Source: Arthrobacter sp. B3I9
Lineage (GTDB): Bacteria > Actinomycetota > Actinomycetes > Actinomycetales > Micrococcaceae
Direction: 5' to 3'
Length of the DNA stretch: 64,000 bases
Assembly (NCBI RefSeq): GCF_030816935.1
Contig: NZ_JAUSYO010000001.1
Span: 1,984,001 to 2,048,000 of the forward strand
Within the stretch, counting starts at the first letter, position 1. Every line of letters begins with the position of its first letter. A program made the position numbers and the translations under genes. The notes below the pieces were generated by a model. The model worked only from the letters and a program-made list of their open reading frames with translations, was not told the DNA's origin and did no database searches. Shown piece by piece: positions 37,802 through 46,780 of the stretch.

Positions 37802-39028
37802 CTAGTTGTAAGTGACCCAGGATGCGGCCGGAGTCCAGTGGATCACGCCGCCCTGGTAGTTCTGCGCGACGGCTCCTCCGGAGCCAGCCACGTACTCGTT
37901 GCTGGTGGGGTATCCGAGGCGTCCGCCCTCGAAGCCGGTGGCGGCCCAGAGTGAGCGTGTCCCGCCACGGGAGACGAAGCCGCCGGTGGCCGGGGACCAG
38001 ATGATCGCGCCGCCCTGATAGTTCTGGTACACGCCGCCATCCCGGAGGCCCGCCACCTCGTCGGTGACCGGGTAGCCGAGGACGCCGTTTTCGAACCCTG
38101 TGCGAGCCCACACACTGCGGATGCCGCCGACGGAAACGTGCGCGCCGGATGCAGGAGACCAAAGGATGGATCCGCCCTGATAGTTCTGGTAGACGCCGCC
38201 ATTCCGAAGTCCGGACACCTCGTCCGACGTCGGGTAGCCCAGCGCTCCGTTCTCGAATCCGGTAGCAGCCCATTTGCCGCGGATAGCACCCTTGGTCAGG
38301 TGCGCGCCCGATGCCGGGGAGTAGAGGATGCAGCCGAGTGAATAGCACTGGTAGGAGCCGCCGCTCTTGAGCCCGGAGATCTCACGGCTGGTAGGTGCCC
38401 CGATGGAGCCGTTATACGTAGCAGCTTTGGCGGCAATAGGACTCAGGGCCGCCTTGGTAGGGGCGGGTACGGCGGCCGACCCGGCAGGTTGGATGGTCGT
38501 CGCGTAGGCGGCAAGATTTGAGACCACCAGGTGCCAGCCGGCGTACGGTCCGGAAGTGGGGACGACGTAGCCGATTCCGATGTCGGTGGCCACTGGATGC
38601 AGCATGGCGTCCTTGTGGCTGGGGGAGTTCATCCACCAGTTGACAATTTGTTGCGGCGTGAAGTTGAAGCCGACGATCTCCCGGTACATGGTGGCATTGG
38701 CGGGGATGAGCGAGCCGCCCGCGTCCGGCCGGTGGATGGTGGCGAAGTCAAAGTTCGGGTCCATCGTGGTGACGCCGAGACGCTTCGCCCAGTCCTGCGA
38801 GACGTCAGCGATCCGCTGGTTCCAGACCAGGGGCCGGGCTCCGACCTTGGCGCGCTCGGCGTTTATCAGGTCCAGGGTCTTTTTGGCGAAAGTGTCCGAG
38901 TAGGCGCTGGCCGGCACGGTGACGGGGGCCGGTGCGGCCGCTGATGCAGTGGCGCCGATAAGGCCGGAGGTCAGTGACAGAAGAAGGCCGAGGGCAGCCG
39001 CGGACATGCGGGAAGAACGTGATCTCAT
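37802..39028 (-). CDS. Secreted CAP-domain protein with LGFP repeats
   Basis: The 408-residue product has a signal peptide ending near ASAAA, then a CAP/SCP domain of about 130 residues (DLINAERAKVGARPLVWNQR, WWMNSPSHKDAMLHP, DIGIGYVV). Four LGFP-type repeats of about 53 residues follow, each with GALGYPTSDExSGLRxGGxYQNYQGG and WSPASGAHxSxGGIRxxWA elements (shown here with variable positions). LGFP repeats occur in cell-wall-associated actinobacterial proteins. The protein probably binds the envelope while the CAP domain acts outside. The repeats are also near-identical at DNA level, so the repeat number could vary. Confidence 0.9.
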   Translation of the reverse strand: MRSRSSRMSAAALGLLLSLTSGLIGATASAAAPAPVTVPASAYSDTFAKKTLDLINAERAKVGARPLVWNQRIADVSQDWAKRLGVTTMDPNFDFATIHRPDAGGSLIPANATMYREIVGFNFTPQQIVNWWMNSPSHKDAMLHPVATDIGIGYVVPTSGPYAGWHLVVSNLAAYATTIQPAGSAAVPAPTKAALSPIAAKAATYNGSIGAPTSREISGLKSGGSYQCYSLGCILYSPASGAHLTKGAIRGKWAATGFENGALGYPTSDEVSGLRNGGVYQNYQGGSILWSPASGAHVSVGGIRSVWARTGFENGVLGYPVTDEVAGLRDGGVYQNYQGGAIIWSPATGGFVSRGGTRSLWAATGFEGGRLGYPTSNEYVAGSGGAVAQNYQGGVIHWTPAASWVTYN

Positions 39029-39043
39029 GGGTCCTTACATTGA

Positions 39044-39087
39044 GTGCCGGAGCGCCGGGAATGCCGGGAGTGCCGGGAGTGCCGGGG
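39044..39087. repeat. Five tandem copies of a 9-bp unit in the CAP gene leader
   Basis: Units GTGCCGGA, GCGCCGGGA, ATGCCGGGA, GTGCCGGGA, GTGCCGGGG run head to tail, starting 16 bp before the CAP/LGFP start codon (minus-strand gene). They sit next to its AAGGA ribosome site. Confidence 0.7.
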
Positions 39088-39316
39088 GACGGAACAAGTC
39101 TGCCCGACCCGCAAGGCCGAATCGGCGATTAACGGTGATGCTGGGGCAACTCTTGGTAAATACTGCGAAACGGGTGGGCGCAGTTCCAGGGCAGAACACT
39201 TGAAGGGCGTGGCCGCGTCGGTTCCGCTTGTCGGGAAATGGCGCCTGTTGTCCGGGCCGACGTGGTCGGGAGCTAACGGTCCCCCTGGACTTCCGGGGCT
39301 TGAGTCGGACTCTGAG

Positions 39317-40216
39317 TCAGCCCTCCCTGACGGGCGTGTGATCAGCTGCCGACGGAGGGGCGGGGATCCGGACGGCCGTGCCGCTGACCGCTATGCCGCC
39401 GGCAGGAGGAATGTCCACTGTGAGTAAGCCGGGCCGGCCGACGTGTCGTCCCTGGCGGATGAGGATTCTCGCTGGAGGCTCGACCAGGCCGAGGATACGC
39501 AGGTAGGCGCCCACCGCAGCCGCGGCGGCCCCTGTTGCAGGGTCCTCCGTGATGGCGCCCACCGGGAAGAGATTCCTGGCTTCGAATTCGCCATCTGCAG
39601 TACGGTGCAGGACCGTCACCGTTGCCGTCCAGCCTTGGACGTCCATGAGGCGTCGCACCGCATCAGGATCGAAACTCAAGGAATCGAAAAGGGTAGGGTC
39701 GGCGAGGACCAGCACCGGATGCCAGTTGCCCGAATACGAGATCCGCGGCGGGTAGGCGGGGTCGAGATCGCCCTGGCCGACGCCCAGCAATCCGAGGAGT
39801 TCAGCCAGGACGGCGTCATCGAATCCGGCCAGACGCGGCTCAACGGCGGTGAACGATGCCGCGATGTCTGCGCCTTCGCCTGATGTCTGGATGACGACGG
39901 GGCCCACGGGGGTATCGAAGGTGAAGGCCCCAGCCCCGACGCGCTCGCTCAACGCAACGGCCAAGGCAATCGTCGCATGGCCGCAGAATGGAACTTCGGC
40001 GATCGGCGAGAAGTACCGGACCCGACTCCGACGCGGGTCGCCGTCGACGCCCTGCTCCGTCACGAAGGCCGTTTCGGCATACCCGACGGCGGCCGCCACC
40101 GCCAGCATTCCGGCGTCATCCAGGTGCCGGGCATCCAGGACCAGCCCGGCAGGGTTGCCGCCGTCCGGCGTCGTGGCGAAGGCCGCATAACGGAGGACCT
40201 CGGGGAAGTTTTCCAT
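39317..40216 (-). CDS. PhzF-family isomerase/epimerase
   Basis: The 299-residue product from ATG 40216 shows the paired-barrel features of PhzF: YAAFATTPDGGNPAGLV, the catalytic-Glu motif VGYAETAFVT, YFSPIAEVPFCGHATIALA and the second half motif TEDPATGAAAAAVGAYLR. Members isomerise or epimerise diverse small acids; phenazine synthesis needs other genes that are absent here. It is divergent from the TPR-LuxR regulator with 110 bp between starts. Confidence 0.9.
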   Translation of the reverse strand: MENFPEVLRYAAFATTPDGGNPAGLVLDARHLDDAGMLAVAAAVGYAETAFVTEQGVDGDPRRSRVRYFSPIAEVPFCGHATIALAVALSERVGAGAFTFDTPVGPVVIQTSGEGADIAASFTAVEPRLAGFDDAVLAELLGLLGVGQGDLDPAYPPRISYSGNWHPVLVLADPTLFDSLSFDPDAVRRLMDVQGWTATVTVLHRTADGEFEARNLFPVGAITEDPATGAAAAAVGAYLRILGLVEPPARILIRQGRHVGRPGLLTVDIPPAGGIAVSGTAVRIPAPPSAADHTPVREG

Positions 40217-40326
40217 ACCCCCGATCCTCCCATGGCGGGTCATGCCGCGACCGTTTACCGGAAGCGTTCCCGAGAGTGGCTCGACCGGCTGCTGTCCGCG
40301 GCGCTACCGTTGAAGTGGTGTCTGGG

Positions 40327-41949
40327 ATGGACAAGGTTGACGGGTTGCTGGCGACCGCGCGGACGGCGTACGCCCGCGGCGACTGGCACGCCGCCTACCA
40401 GCAGCTCAGCCAGGCCCGAGCATTGTCGGAACTGGAGACAGGGGACTTGAGTCTCCTGGGCAGAGCCGCGTGGTGGCTCGGACACGTCAAGGAATCGCTG
40501 GAGCTTTCCGAGGACGTCTACCACCGGATCCAGGACGACGGCGATGCATCTGATGCGGCCATGAAGGCCCTGCATTTGGGGCTGCTGTGGTTCATCCGCG
40601 GAGATGTGGTCATCGCTTCGGGCTGGGTGAGCCGAGCCCGGCGACTTTTGCAGGGTCTTCCGGATGGTCCGGAGCACGGCTATCTGATCTACCTGGAGGC
40701 CAGCCTCGCGCTCAGTCTCACGGACCTGGACCCGGCGAGGGAGACCGCGGCCAGGTTGCAGGACATGGGCCGGAGCCTGCGCGTCCCCGCACTCACATCC
40801 TTCGGCCTGGTGCTCGCCGGTCTGGCGGACCTGCGCATGGGCAGCACCGCCGCCGGCTTTGCCCAGCTGGATGAGGCAATGCTCCCGGTACTCGCCGGCC
40901 GACTCCCGCCGGAATGGGCGGGAGAAATATACTGCACGGTGATCCACGCGTGCCACGAGCTCGGCGACCTGCACCGGATGCGTGCCTGGACCGACGCCAC
41001 CGAGCAATGGGGCGAGCAGTTCGTGGGAGACGTGGTGTATGCCGGCATCTGCCGGATCCACCGGCTGCAGCTGCTGAGCAACGAAGGTGGCTGGGAGGCG
41101 GCGGAACAAGCGATCGAGCAGAGCGGGGCGGAGCTCGTGGGCCGGAACAACTGGGTGGCGGGCGAGGCCTACTACCAGCTGGGCGAAATACGCCGGCTTC
41201 GCGGCAACAGGAGCGGCGCTGAGAAAGCATACGCCCGGGCCAGGGAGTTGGGGACCGAACCCCAGCCGGGCGAGTCGCTGCTCCAGCATGCCGCCGGAAA
41301 GGACGAGGCGGCATGGGCAGGCCTGTGTGCCGCCTTGGCCGCAGGGGACCGGCTGGCAGGCGCACGGCTGCTGGTGTCCGGCGTCGAAATCGCCTTATCC
41401 CTCGGGCACCTGGATGAGGCTGAGCGGCTGTGCGCCCGGCTGGAGCAAACCGCCGTCGAATATTCCACCGCCGGCTTCCGGGCCTGGGCCGGGCAGGCCC
41501 GGGGCGCCATGCTGATAGCACAGTCACAGCACGCCGCGGCGTTGCCCGTGCTGCAGGCCGTCGTCCACCAGTACCGCAGCCTGCATGCACGCTACGACAC
41601 CGCCAGAGCTTACGAACAGCTCGCCAAGGCCCACCGGGGGCTGGGACAATCCAGCGTCGCGGCCGCGGATACGGCAACCGCGTTGGCGATTTACCGTGAA
41701 CTCGGTGCCCTGCCGGATGTCCAGCGGCTCGACGGCGGCAGGCTCCCCGGCGGGCTGACCGAGCGCGAGGCTGACGTGCTGGCGTTCATCGCCGCGGGAG
41801 CCAGCAACAAGCAAACGGCCGAGGCATTGTTCATCAGCCAGAAGACGGTCGGCAGGCACCTGGCGAACATCTTTGCCAAGATCGGCGTCTCCTCGCGCAC
41901 CGCTGCCGCAGCCTGGGCCCACGAACACGGCCTGCCGCCGCGCCGCTAG
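40327..41949 (+). CDS. TPR-LuxR transcriptional regulator
   Basis: The 540-residue product has about 450 residues of TPR-like helical repeats and a C-terminal LuxR/NarL helix-turn-helix: LTEREADVLAFIAAGASNKQ, TAEALFISQKTVGRHLANIF and KIGVSSRTAAAAWA. It lacks the N-terminal ATPase of the LAL class. The ATG at 40327 is chosen because the upstream frame is out of composition. It probably controls the methyltransferase gene 175 bp downstream, whose promoter has two direct repeats. It resembles the 709-aa protein at 30723 in its TPR half. Confidence 0.85.
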   Translation: MDKVDGLLATARTAYARGDWHAAYQQLSQARALSELETGDLSLLGRAAWWLGHVKESLELSEDVYHRIQDDGDASDAAMKALHLGLLWFIRGDVVIASGWVSRARRLLQGLPDGPEHGYLIYLEASLALSLTDLDPARETAARLQDMGRSLRVPALTSFGLVLAGLADLRMGSTAAGFAQLDEAMLPVLAGRLPPEWAGEIYCTVIHACHELGDLHRMRAWTDATEQWGEQFVGDVVYAGICRIHRLQLLSNEGGWEAAEQAIEQSGAELVGRNNWVAGEAYYQLGEIRRLRGNRSGAEKAYARARELGTEPQPGESLLQHAAGKDEAAWAGLCAALAAGDRLAGARLLVSGVEIALSLGHLDEAERLCARLEQTAVEYSTAGFRAWAGQARGAMLIAQSQHAAALPVLQAVVHQYRSLHARYDTARAYEQLAKAHRGLGQSSVAAADTATALAIYRELGALPDVQRLDGGRLPGGLTEREADVLAFIAAGASNKQTAEALFISQKTVGRHLANIFAKIGVSSRTAAAAWAHEHGLPPRR

Positions 41950-42002
41950 ATCCGGCCGCCTTCCGGCCGACGCCGGGGGAGCGCCCGCCTGACCGGCGTC
42001 TA

Positions 42003-42078
42003 CATGATTCGCCCCATGGGCTCCGGAACAGAACGCATGGTTCGCCCGATGCCGCCCGCACCCGGAAATTCCTACGCT
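42003..42078 (+). promoter_or_regulatory. Direct-repeat activator site and -10 box of the methyltransferase gene
   Basis: CATGATTCGCCCCATG (42003-42018) and CATGGTTCGCCCGATG (42036-42051) match at 14 of 16 positions and are 33 bp apart, three helical turns, so both lie on one face. A possible -10 TACGCT is at 42073-42078 with no good -35, as expected for an activator-dependent promoter. The upstream LuxR regulator is the obvious candidate. Confidence 0.5.
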
Positions 42079-42124
42079 GGAGCCAATCAGGCAAAAGAAG
42101 CCTGTACCAGGAAAAGGAACAATA

Positions 42125-43213
42125 ATGACCATCGACCAAGAAACATCACAGGCGGAGTTCGACGCCGAGGCCACCAAGGCTTTTGCCGGTCGCTACGTGG
42201 GCATCCTGAACGATGCCGCGGTCGCCCTGCTGACCAGCGTTGGGCACCAGACCGGCCTGTTCGAGGCGCTGGCAGGCTTGCCTGCCGCCACCAGCGAGCA
42301 GATAGCCGACGCCGGCGACCTCAACGAGCGCTATGTACGCGAATGGCTGGGCGGAATGACCGCGGCGCGCGTGGTCCACTACGACCCGGCGGCAGGGACG
42401 TACTGGCTGCCCCGCGAGCATGCTGCCGTCCTGACCAGCGCCGCGGGACCGGACAACATGGCTATTCTGATGCAGCACATTTCGATGATGGGCGAAGTCG
42501 AACAGAAGATCATCGAGCGTTTCCGGCACGGCAGCGGGCTGTCCTACGAGGACTACCCCCACTTCCACCGGAACATGGCCCAAACCAGCGCGGCAGTGCA
42601 CGACGCGGCACTGCTGGACGTGATCCTGCCGCTGGTGCCCGGTCTGCCTGAACGGCTGAAGGCCGGGATCGACGTCGCGGACGTCGGCTGCGGGAGCGGC
42701 CACGCGATCAATCTGATGGCCCAGGCTTTCCCCGCCAGCAGGTTCACCGGCTACGACTTCTCCGAGGGTGCCATCCGTGACGCCCGCGGCGAGGCCGAAC
42801 GGTTGGGGTTGGCGAACGCCAGTTTCGAGGTCGTTGACGTGGCCTCCCTGGACGTCGAGGCCCGCTTCGACACGGTGACTGCTTTCGACGCCATCCACGA
42901 CCAGGCGCATCCGGCCGCGGTGCTGCGGAACATCCACCGGGCGCTGCGGCCGGACGGGACCTTCCTGATGGTGGACATCAAGGCATCCAGCAAGGTGGAG
43001 GACAACATTGAGCTCCCCTGGGGCAGCTACCTGTACGCGATCTCGACCTTCCACTGCATGAGCGTTTCGCTCGGACTCGACGGCGACGGGCTGGGCACCG
43101 TCTGGGGCGAGCAGCTAGCGCTGGCGATGCTCGCCGACGCCGGCTTCGCGAACGTGGAGTCCCAGGACATCGAATCGGATCCGTTCAACGCCTACGTCAT
43201 TGCCAGAAAGTAG
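42125..43213 (+). CDS. SAM-dependent methyltransferase with N-terminal winged-helix-like domain
   Basis: The N-terminal 100 residues of this 362-residue protein look like the winged-helix/dimerisation part of Rv2258c-type or O-methyltransferases ([38 protein letters not shown]). The catalytic domain has motif [20 protein letters not shown], the acidic loop [11 protein letters not shown], and [20 protein letters not shown]. An AAAGGAA ribosome site is present. The acceptor substrate is unknown. It is the likely target gene of the upstream regulator. Confidence 0.88.
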   Translation: MTIDQETSQAEFDAEATKAFAGRYVGILNDAAVALLTSVGHQTGLFEALAGLPAATSEQIADAGDLNERYVREWLGGMTAARVVHYDPAAGTYWLPREHAAVLTSAAGPDNMAILMQHISMMGEVEQKIIERFRHGSGLSYEDYPHFHRNMAQTSAAVHDAALLDVILPLVPGLPERLKAGIDVADVGCGSGHAINLMAQAFPASRFTGYDFSEGAIRDARGEAERLGLANASFEVVDVASLDVEARFDTVTAFDAIHDQAHPAAVLRNIHRALRPDGTFLMVDIKASSKVEDNIELPWGSYLYAISTFHCMSVSLGLDGDGLGTVWGEQLALAMLADAGFANVESQDIESDPFNAYVIARK

Positions 43214-43272
43214 CCAGCGGCGGCCAGGCTTGGGGCCTAACACCGGTGGTGTCGGGGATCCGGCGGGAGTGA

Positions 43273-44262
43273 TCAAGCCAACTCCGTGCTTCCCCGAACG
43301 ATCAGATCGCAGTCGAAGCTGACTCGACGAGGTGAAAGTTCCGGTGAGTGGAGTCTTTCCAGCAGGAGTCGGGCCCCCGCCCGGGCCATTTCACGGCTTG
43401 GCTGGCGAACTGTCGTCAGACTGAATGAGTCCCAGGCTGCCATCTCGACGTCGTCATATCCGATGATCCAGCACTCCTGAGCCGGGACACGCCTGGCGCG
43501 CAGAGCATCCAGTGCCCCGAAAGCCATGTGATCGTTGGCGCAAAATACCGCCTGCGGACGGTCAGCGCGGCCGAGCAAGTCGGTCATGATCTGTGCGCTC
43601 GTGTCGTGTGAGAAACCGCCACGGAAGCGCAGGTGCTCAGGTACGGCGTGGCCCTGCTCGGCCATTCTGCCGAGGAAGCCGCGCCCACGGTCGCGGGACG
43701 TGCTTGCATTTTCGGTGCCCCCGATGAAAGCCACGCGCTTTTTGCCGTTGGCGAGGAGGTAATCCGCTACAGCGGAGCCGCCGGCCATATTGGTGCTGGT
43801 GACCTGGTCACAGTCCAGCCCTTCAACCACACGGTTGATCAGGACTATGGGGCTGTTCTTTTCGACCGCCGCCTGAAGCTCCAGGGAGTCTTCCGTTGCC
43901 GTCGTGAAGATGACGCCATCGACGGCGTGTTCCCCGATTGCTTTGAGGGCGTCGTCGTGGCTGCCGCCGCCGGCATTCCAGATGACGACCCTGAATCCGG
44001 CAAGGTCCAGTTCACCGGTCAGTTCATCAAGAACCTCAGCGTAAAAGGGATTGGCGAGGTCGGCCACGACTACACCGATGGTGTTGGTTCGCCTGGTTTT
44101 CATGGCCTGGGCGCCGGCGTGGGGCACGTATCCCAGAGTTTCCATCGCGGCCTGCACACGCGCCTTCGTCGCCGGGGCGAGCTTGGTGGAGGATGACATC
44201 ACACGGGAAACGGTGGCCTGTGAGACGCCGGCTAACTCTGCCACGTCGCGGCTTGTGACCAT
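43273..44262 (-). CDS. LacI-family repressor
   Basis: The 329-residue protein has an N-terminal HTH VTSRDVAELAGVSQATVSRV and hinge helix region, then the periplasmic-binding-like core (NTIGVVVADLANPFYAEVLD, RVVIWNAGGG, NKKRVAFIGG-like segment, AVFCANDHMAFGALDALR, IIGYDDVEMAAW). Its start is preceded by AAAGGAGC. Three TGTATACGTATRCA palindromes with the central CG typical of LacI operators lie in front of this gene/SDR and of hisD. It is therefore very probably the repressor of this catabolic regulon. Confidence 0.93.
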   Translation of the reverse strand: MVTSRDVAELAGVSQATVSRVMSSSTKLAPATKARVQAAMETLGYVPHAGAQAMKTRRTNTIGVVVADLANPFYAEVLDELTGELDLAGFRVVIWNAGGGSHDDALKAIGEHAVDGVIFTTATEDSLELQAAVEKNSPIVLINRVVEGLDCDQVTSTNMAGGSAVADYLLANGKKRVAFIGGTENASTSRDRGRGFLGRMAEQGHAVPEHLRFRGGFSHDTSAQIMTDLLGRADRPQAVFCANDHMAFGALDALRARRVPAQECWIIGYDDVEMAAWDSFSLTTVRQPSREMARAGARLLLERLHSPELSPRRVSFDCDLIVRGSTELA

Positions 44263-44328
44263 CTCGGTATGCTCCTTTGCGGTACACGCATGTCTGACAG
44301 TCCGTTATTCCAGCCTAGCCGAACGAAC

Positions 44329-44342
44329 TGTATACGTATGCA
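44329..44342. promoter_or_regulatory. LacI-type operator upstream of lacI and SDR
   Basis: TGTATACGTATGCA differs by one base from the two perfect palindromes before hisD (48207-48220 and 48251-48264). It lies 66 bp before the repressor start and 119 bp before the short leader frame, so it could regulate both directions. Confidence 0.7.
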
Positions 44343-44461
44343 TCACGCTCGGCAAGCGCCTTGTTTCACGCGCGGAAATACGTCTACGCTCGTGAATTAC
44401 CAGACCGGCGGCTACGACCGTGCGCCCGAGCGGCTGGCAACGGAGACTTGAAGGGATTCTG

Positions 44462-44527
44462 ATGACGGTTCCAGAAGCAATCAGCCGGGCCGTGTACTTC
44501 ACCATGTTGAAGGAACCAGCCCGGTGA
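44462..44527 (+). other. 21-residue leader frame homologous to the hisD N-terminus
   Basis: ATG at 44462 with GAAGGG upstream opens a frame of 21 codons, closed by TGA overlapping the SDR GTG start as GTGA (44524-44527). The peptide contains AIS-x-AV and TMLKEPA at the same positions as the first 21 residues of the HisD-family protein (14 of 21 identical, 48 of 63 bases). The six bases before the ATG (ATTCTG) also agree. It is a duplicated 5' end of hisD that now acts, if anything, as a coupled leader. Confidence 0.7.
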
Positions 44528-45279
44528 CGGCTGTGCTGAATTTCCGCCTGGACGGTAAGAAAGCGTTGGTCACCGGTGCGGCCCGCGGACTGGGCAAGGC
44601 CATCGCTGACGGCCTTGCCCAGTCCGGCGCGACCGTCTATGGAACCGGCCGTGATTCCGCTAGCGCCACGCTTATCAGCGAACGGTACGGCACGCCGCCC
44701 CTTCTGCTCGATGTGACCGATATCGAGGCCACGCGCAGGGTGGTTGACTCGCTGATGCAGGCGAGTGGAGGAATCGACATGCTCGTCAACAACGCCGGCG
44801 TCAACGTGCCAAGGCCGGCCGTGCAACTGACGGAGGAAGACTGGGACACCGTCTTCAACACGAACCTCAAGGGCACCTTCTTCCTGACCACGGCTCTCGC
44901 CCGGCACTGGACGGAGGCCGGACTTTCCGGGGCTGTCGTAAACATTGCGTCGCAGGCAGGAATTGTCGGGATCGAAGAACGGGCAGCGTACGGCACCAGC
45001 AAGGCCGGACTGATTCATCTCACCAAAATCCTCGCCTTGGAATGGGCCGCCGCTGGAATCCGCGTGAACGCCGTTGCGCCGACTTTCGTGCGCACCGAAT
45101 TGACTGCATCAACCCTCAGCAGGCCGGAGTGGGCAGCCGAGTTGCTGTCCAGGATCCCCATCGGCCGGTTCGGTGAACCTGAAGACATAGCAGGGGCAGT
45201 CGTATTCCTGCTAAGCGATGCCGCCTCACTCATAACCGGCCACACCCTGGCGATCGACGGCGGATATACAATCCGCTGA
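44524..45279 (+). CDS. Short-chain dehydrogenase/reductase of the LacI regulon
   Basis: The 251-residue SDR starts at GTG 44524, coupled to the leader frame. Motifs are VTGAARGLGKAIADGLAQSG, MLVNNAGVN, and active site AAYGTSKAGL; it ends LAIDGGYTIR. By context it oxidises or epimerises a hydroxyl group in the same pathway as the HisD-type enzyme. In sulfopropanediol degradation an SDR-like enzyme pairs with HpsN (HisD family), which is a possible parallel but not proof of substrate. Confidence 0.9.
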   Translation: MTAVLNFRLDGKKALVTGAARGLGKAIADGLAQSGATVYGTGRDSASATLISERYGTPPLLLDVTDIEATRRVVDSLMQASGGIDMLVNNAGVNVPRPAVQLTEEDWDTVFNTNLKGTFFLTTALARHWTEAGLSGAVVNIASQAGIVGIEERAAYGTSKAGLIHLTKILALEWAAAGIRVNAVAPTFVRTELTASTLSRPEWAAELLSRIPIGRFGEPEDIAGAVVFLLSDAASLITGHTLAIDGGYTIR

Positions 45280-45334
45280 GTCGCCGTCCTCAAGGTTCTC
45301 GTTTACCGCCTCGGACGTCATTTTGGGAAGAAAA

Positions 45335-45370
45335 GATCAGCGAAGCCCGTTGGTACGGGCTCCGCTGATC
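45335..45370 (-). terminator. Terminator of the transporter gene (convergent with SDR)
   Basis: GATCAGCG-AAGCCCG (45335-45349) pairs with CGGGCT-CCGCTGATC (45356-45370). On the minus strand the stem is followed by TTTTCTT. It is 22 nt past the transporter stop. Confidence 0.85.
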
Positions 45371-45391
45371 GGGTGCTGCGGGGAGGTTTTT

Positions 45392-46735
45392 TCAGACTTT
45401 GGATCTGGTGGGAGCCTGAGTTTTACCGATGTCCGCCAGATCAAGGTCTTTGGTTTCGTTTGCGAAAGATACCGAGACCATGGCGACGATCGTTGAGGCG
45501 ATAATGATGAGGACCACTGACCAGGTGCCACCGCTCCAAAGAACCAGGGCACTTGCCAGGGCCGGCATGAAACCGGCGAGCAGGATGGATGCCATTTGGT
45601 AGCCGATGGAGATGCCGGAGTACCTTACTGCGGTGGGGAACAACTCGCAGTACAGGGCCGGGAGCGGGGCGTAGACCAGCGCGTGGCCAAGGGCCAGGAA
45701 CAGAGCAACGCCGAGGATGATGGCCAGTTGCTGGCCAGTCCCGATCAGGGCGAAGATCGGCCACGCCGTCAGCACGATCGCGGTTCCGCCGAGCAGGAAG
45801 GTGCGCTTCCTGCCGATGCGGTCCGAAAGGCGGCCGAAGACCGGAATCATGATGATGTTCAGCGCAGACCCGATCATGACTGCCGTCAACCCATAATATT
45901 GCGGCACCTTCAGCGTGGTCGTGACATAGGACAGGACAAAGACGGTGAACAGGTAGTAGTTTCCGGCTTCGGCGAAGCGGGCAAAGATGGCAATCAGAAG
46001 GGGCTTACGGTGGTGGGCGAGCAGTTCGGTGATGGGCGCCTTCCGGTGTTGCACCTCCTTGGCCATTTTTTCCTTCTCGGCCAGGAACTCCGGGCTTTCC
46101 GATGCGTTCAGACGGATGTATAGGCCGACCGCAGCCAGCACGATGCTAAGGAGGAACGGTATGCGCCAGCCCCAGGTGGTGAAGGCATCCCCGGTCAGAG
46201 CCCCCGCCAGCGCCACCGCGGCGGTACCCAACAGCAGACCGCAGGACACACCGATCTGTGGCCACGAACCGTAGAACCCGCGTTTTCCTTTAGGTGCGTT
46301 TTCGACGGCGATGATGGCTGCTCCGCCCCATTCCCCGCCCACGGCAAAGCCTTGGGCCAGCCGCAGCACGCAGAGCAGGATCGGAGCCAGTGCCCCGACC
46401 GCCTCGTAGGTGGGGAGAAGGCCGATCATGGCTGTGGCAGCTGTCATGATGGCGAACGTCAGGATCAGGGTCGACTTCCGCCCTATCCGGTCACCGAGGT
46501 GGCCGGCGACGAAGGCGCCCACAGGTCGTGCTATGAATCCCACTCCGAACGTGGCCAAGGCCGCAATTTGGGCGATGCTCGGATCCATCGCGGGGAAGAA
46601 CAGCGTTCCGAAGACGAGTGCCGCGGCGGTTGCATACACGGTGTACTCGTACCATTCGACGACGGCGCCAATGGTGCCCGAAAACAGCGTGCGTCGACGG
46701 ACTTGTTCGGTTGTCATGGACTTTATGGCTGGCAT
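45392..46735 (-). CDS. MFS transporter, metabolite:H+ symporter (MHS) type
   Basis: The 447-residue protein has twelve predicted membrane segments. The N-terminal YEYTVYATAAALVFGTLFFP and the loop GHLGDRIGRKSTL, with a second copy RLSDRIGRKRTF in the middle, are signatures of the MHS subfamily, which imports carboxylates, polyols or sulfonates. WGGAAIIAVENAPKGKRGFY is another MHS element. The start may be 46735 or the methionine at 46717. It follows hisD by 45 bp on the same strand, forming an operon. Confidence 0.9.
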   Translation of the reverse strand: MPAIKSMTTEQVRRRTLFSGTIGAVVEWYEYTVYATAAALVFGTLFFPAMDPSIAQIAALATFGVGFIARPVGAFVAGHLGDRIGRKSTLILTFAIMTAATAMIGLLPTYEAVGALAPILLCVLRLAQGFAVGGEWGGAAIIAVENAPKGKRGFYGSWPQIGVSCGLLLGTAAVALAGALTGDAFTTWGWRIPFLLSIVLAAVGLYIRLNASESPEFLAEKEKMAKEVQHRKAPITELLAHHRKPLLIAIFARFAEAGNYYLFTVFVLSYVTTTLKVPQYYGLTAVMIGSALNIIMIPVFGRLSDRIGRKRTFLLGGTAIVLTAWPIFALIGTGQQLAIILGVALFLALGHALVYAPLPALYCELFPTAVRYSGISIGYQMASILLAGFMPALASALVLWSGGTWSVVLIIIASTIVAMVSVSFANETKDLDLADIGKTQAPTRSKV

Positions 46736-46780
46736 GGCAAGAACTCGATTCTCAAGGAGAGGCCGGTCAGGGGAGCCACG

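Noticed and set aside
39317..40216. PhzF as a sign of a phenazine cluster
   Set aside because: None of the phzA-G partners is nearby; the family is broad and mostly unrelated to phenazines.
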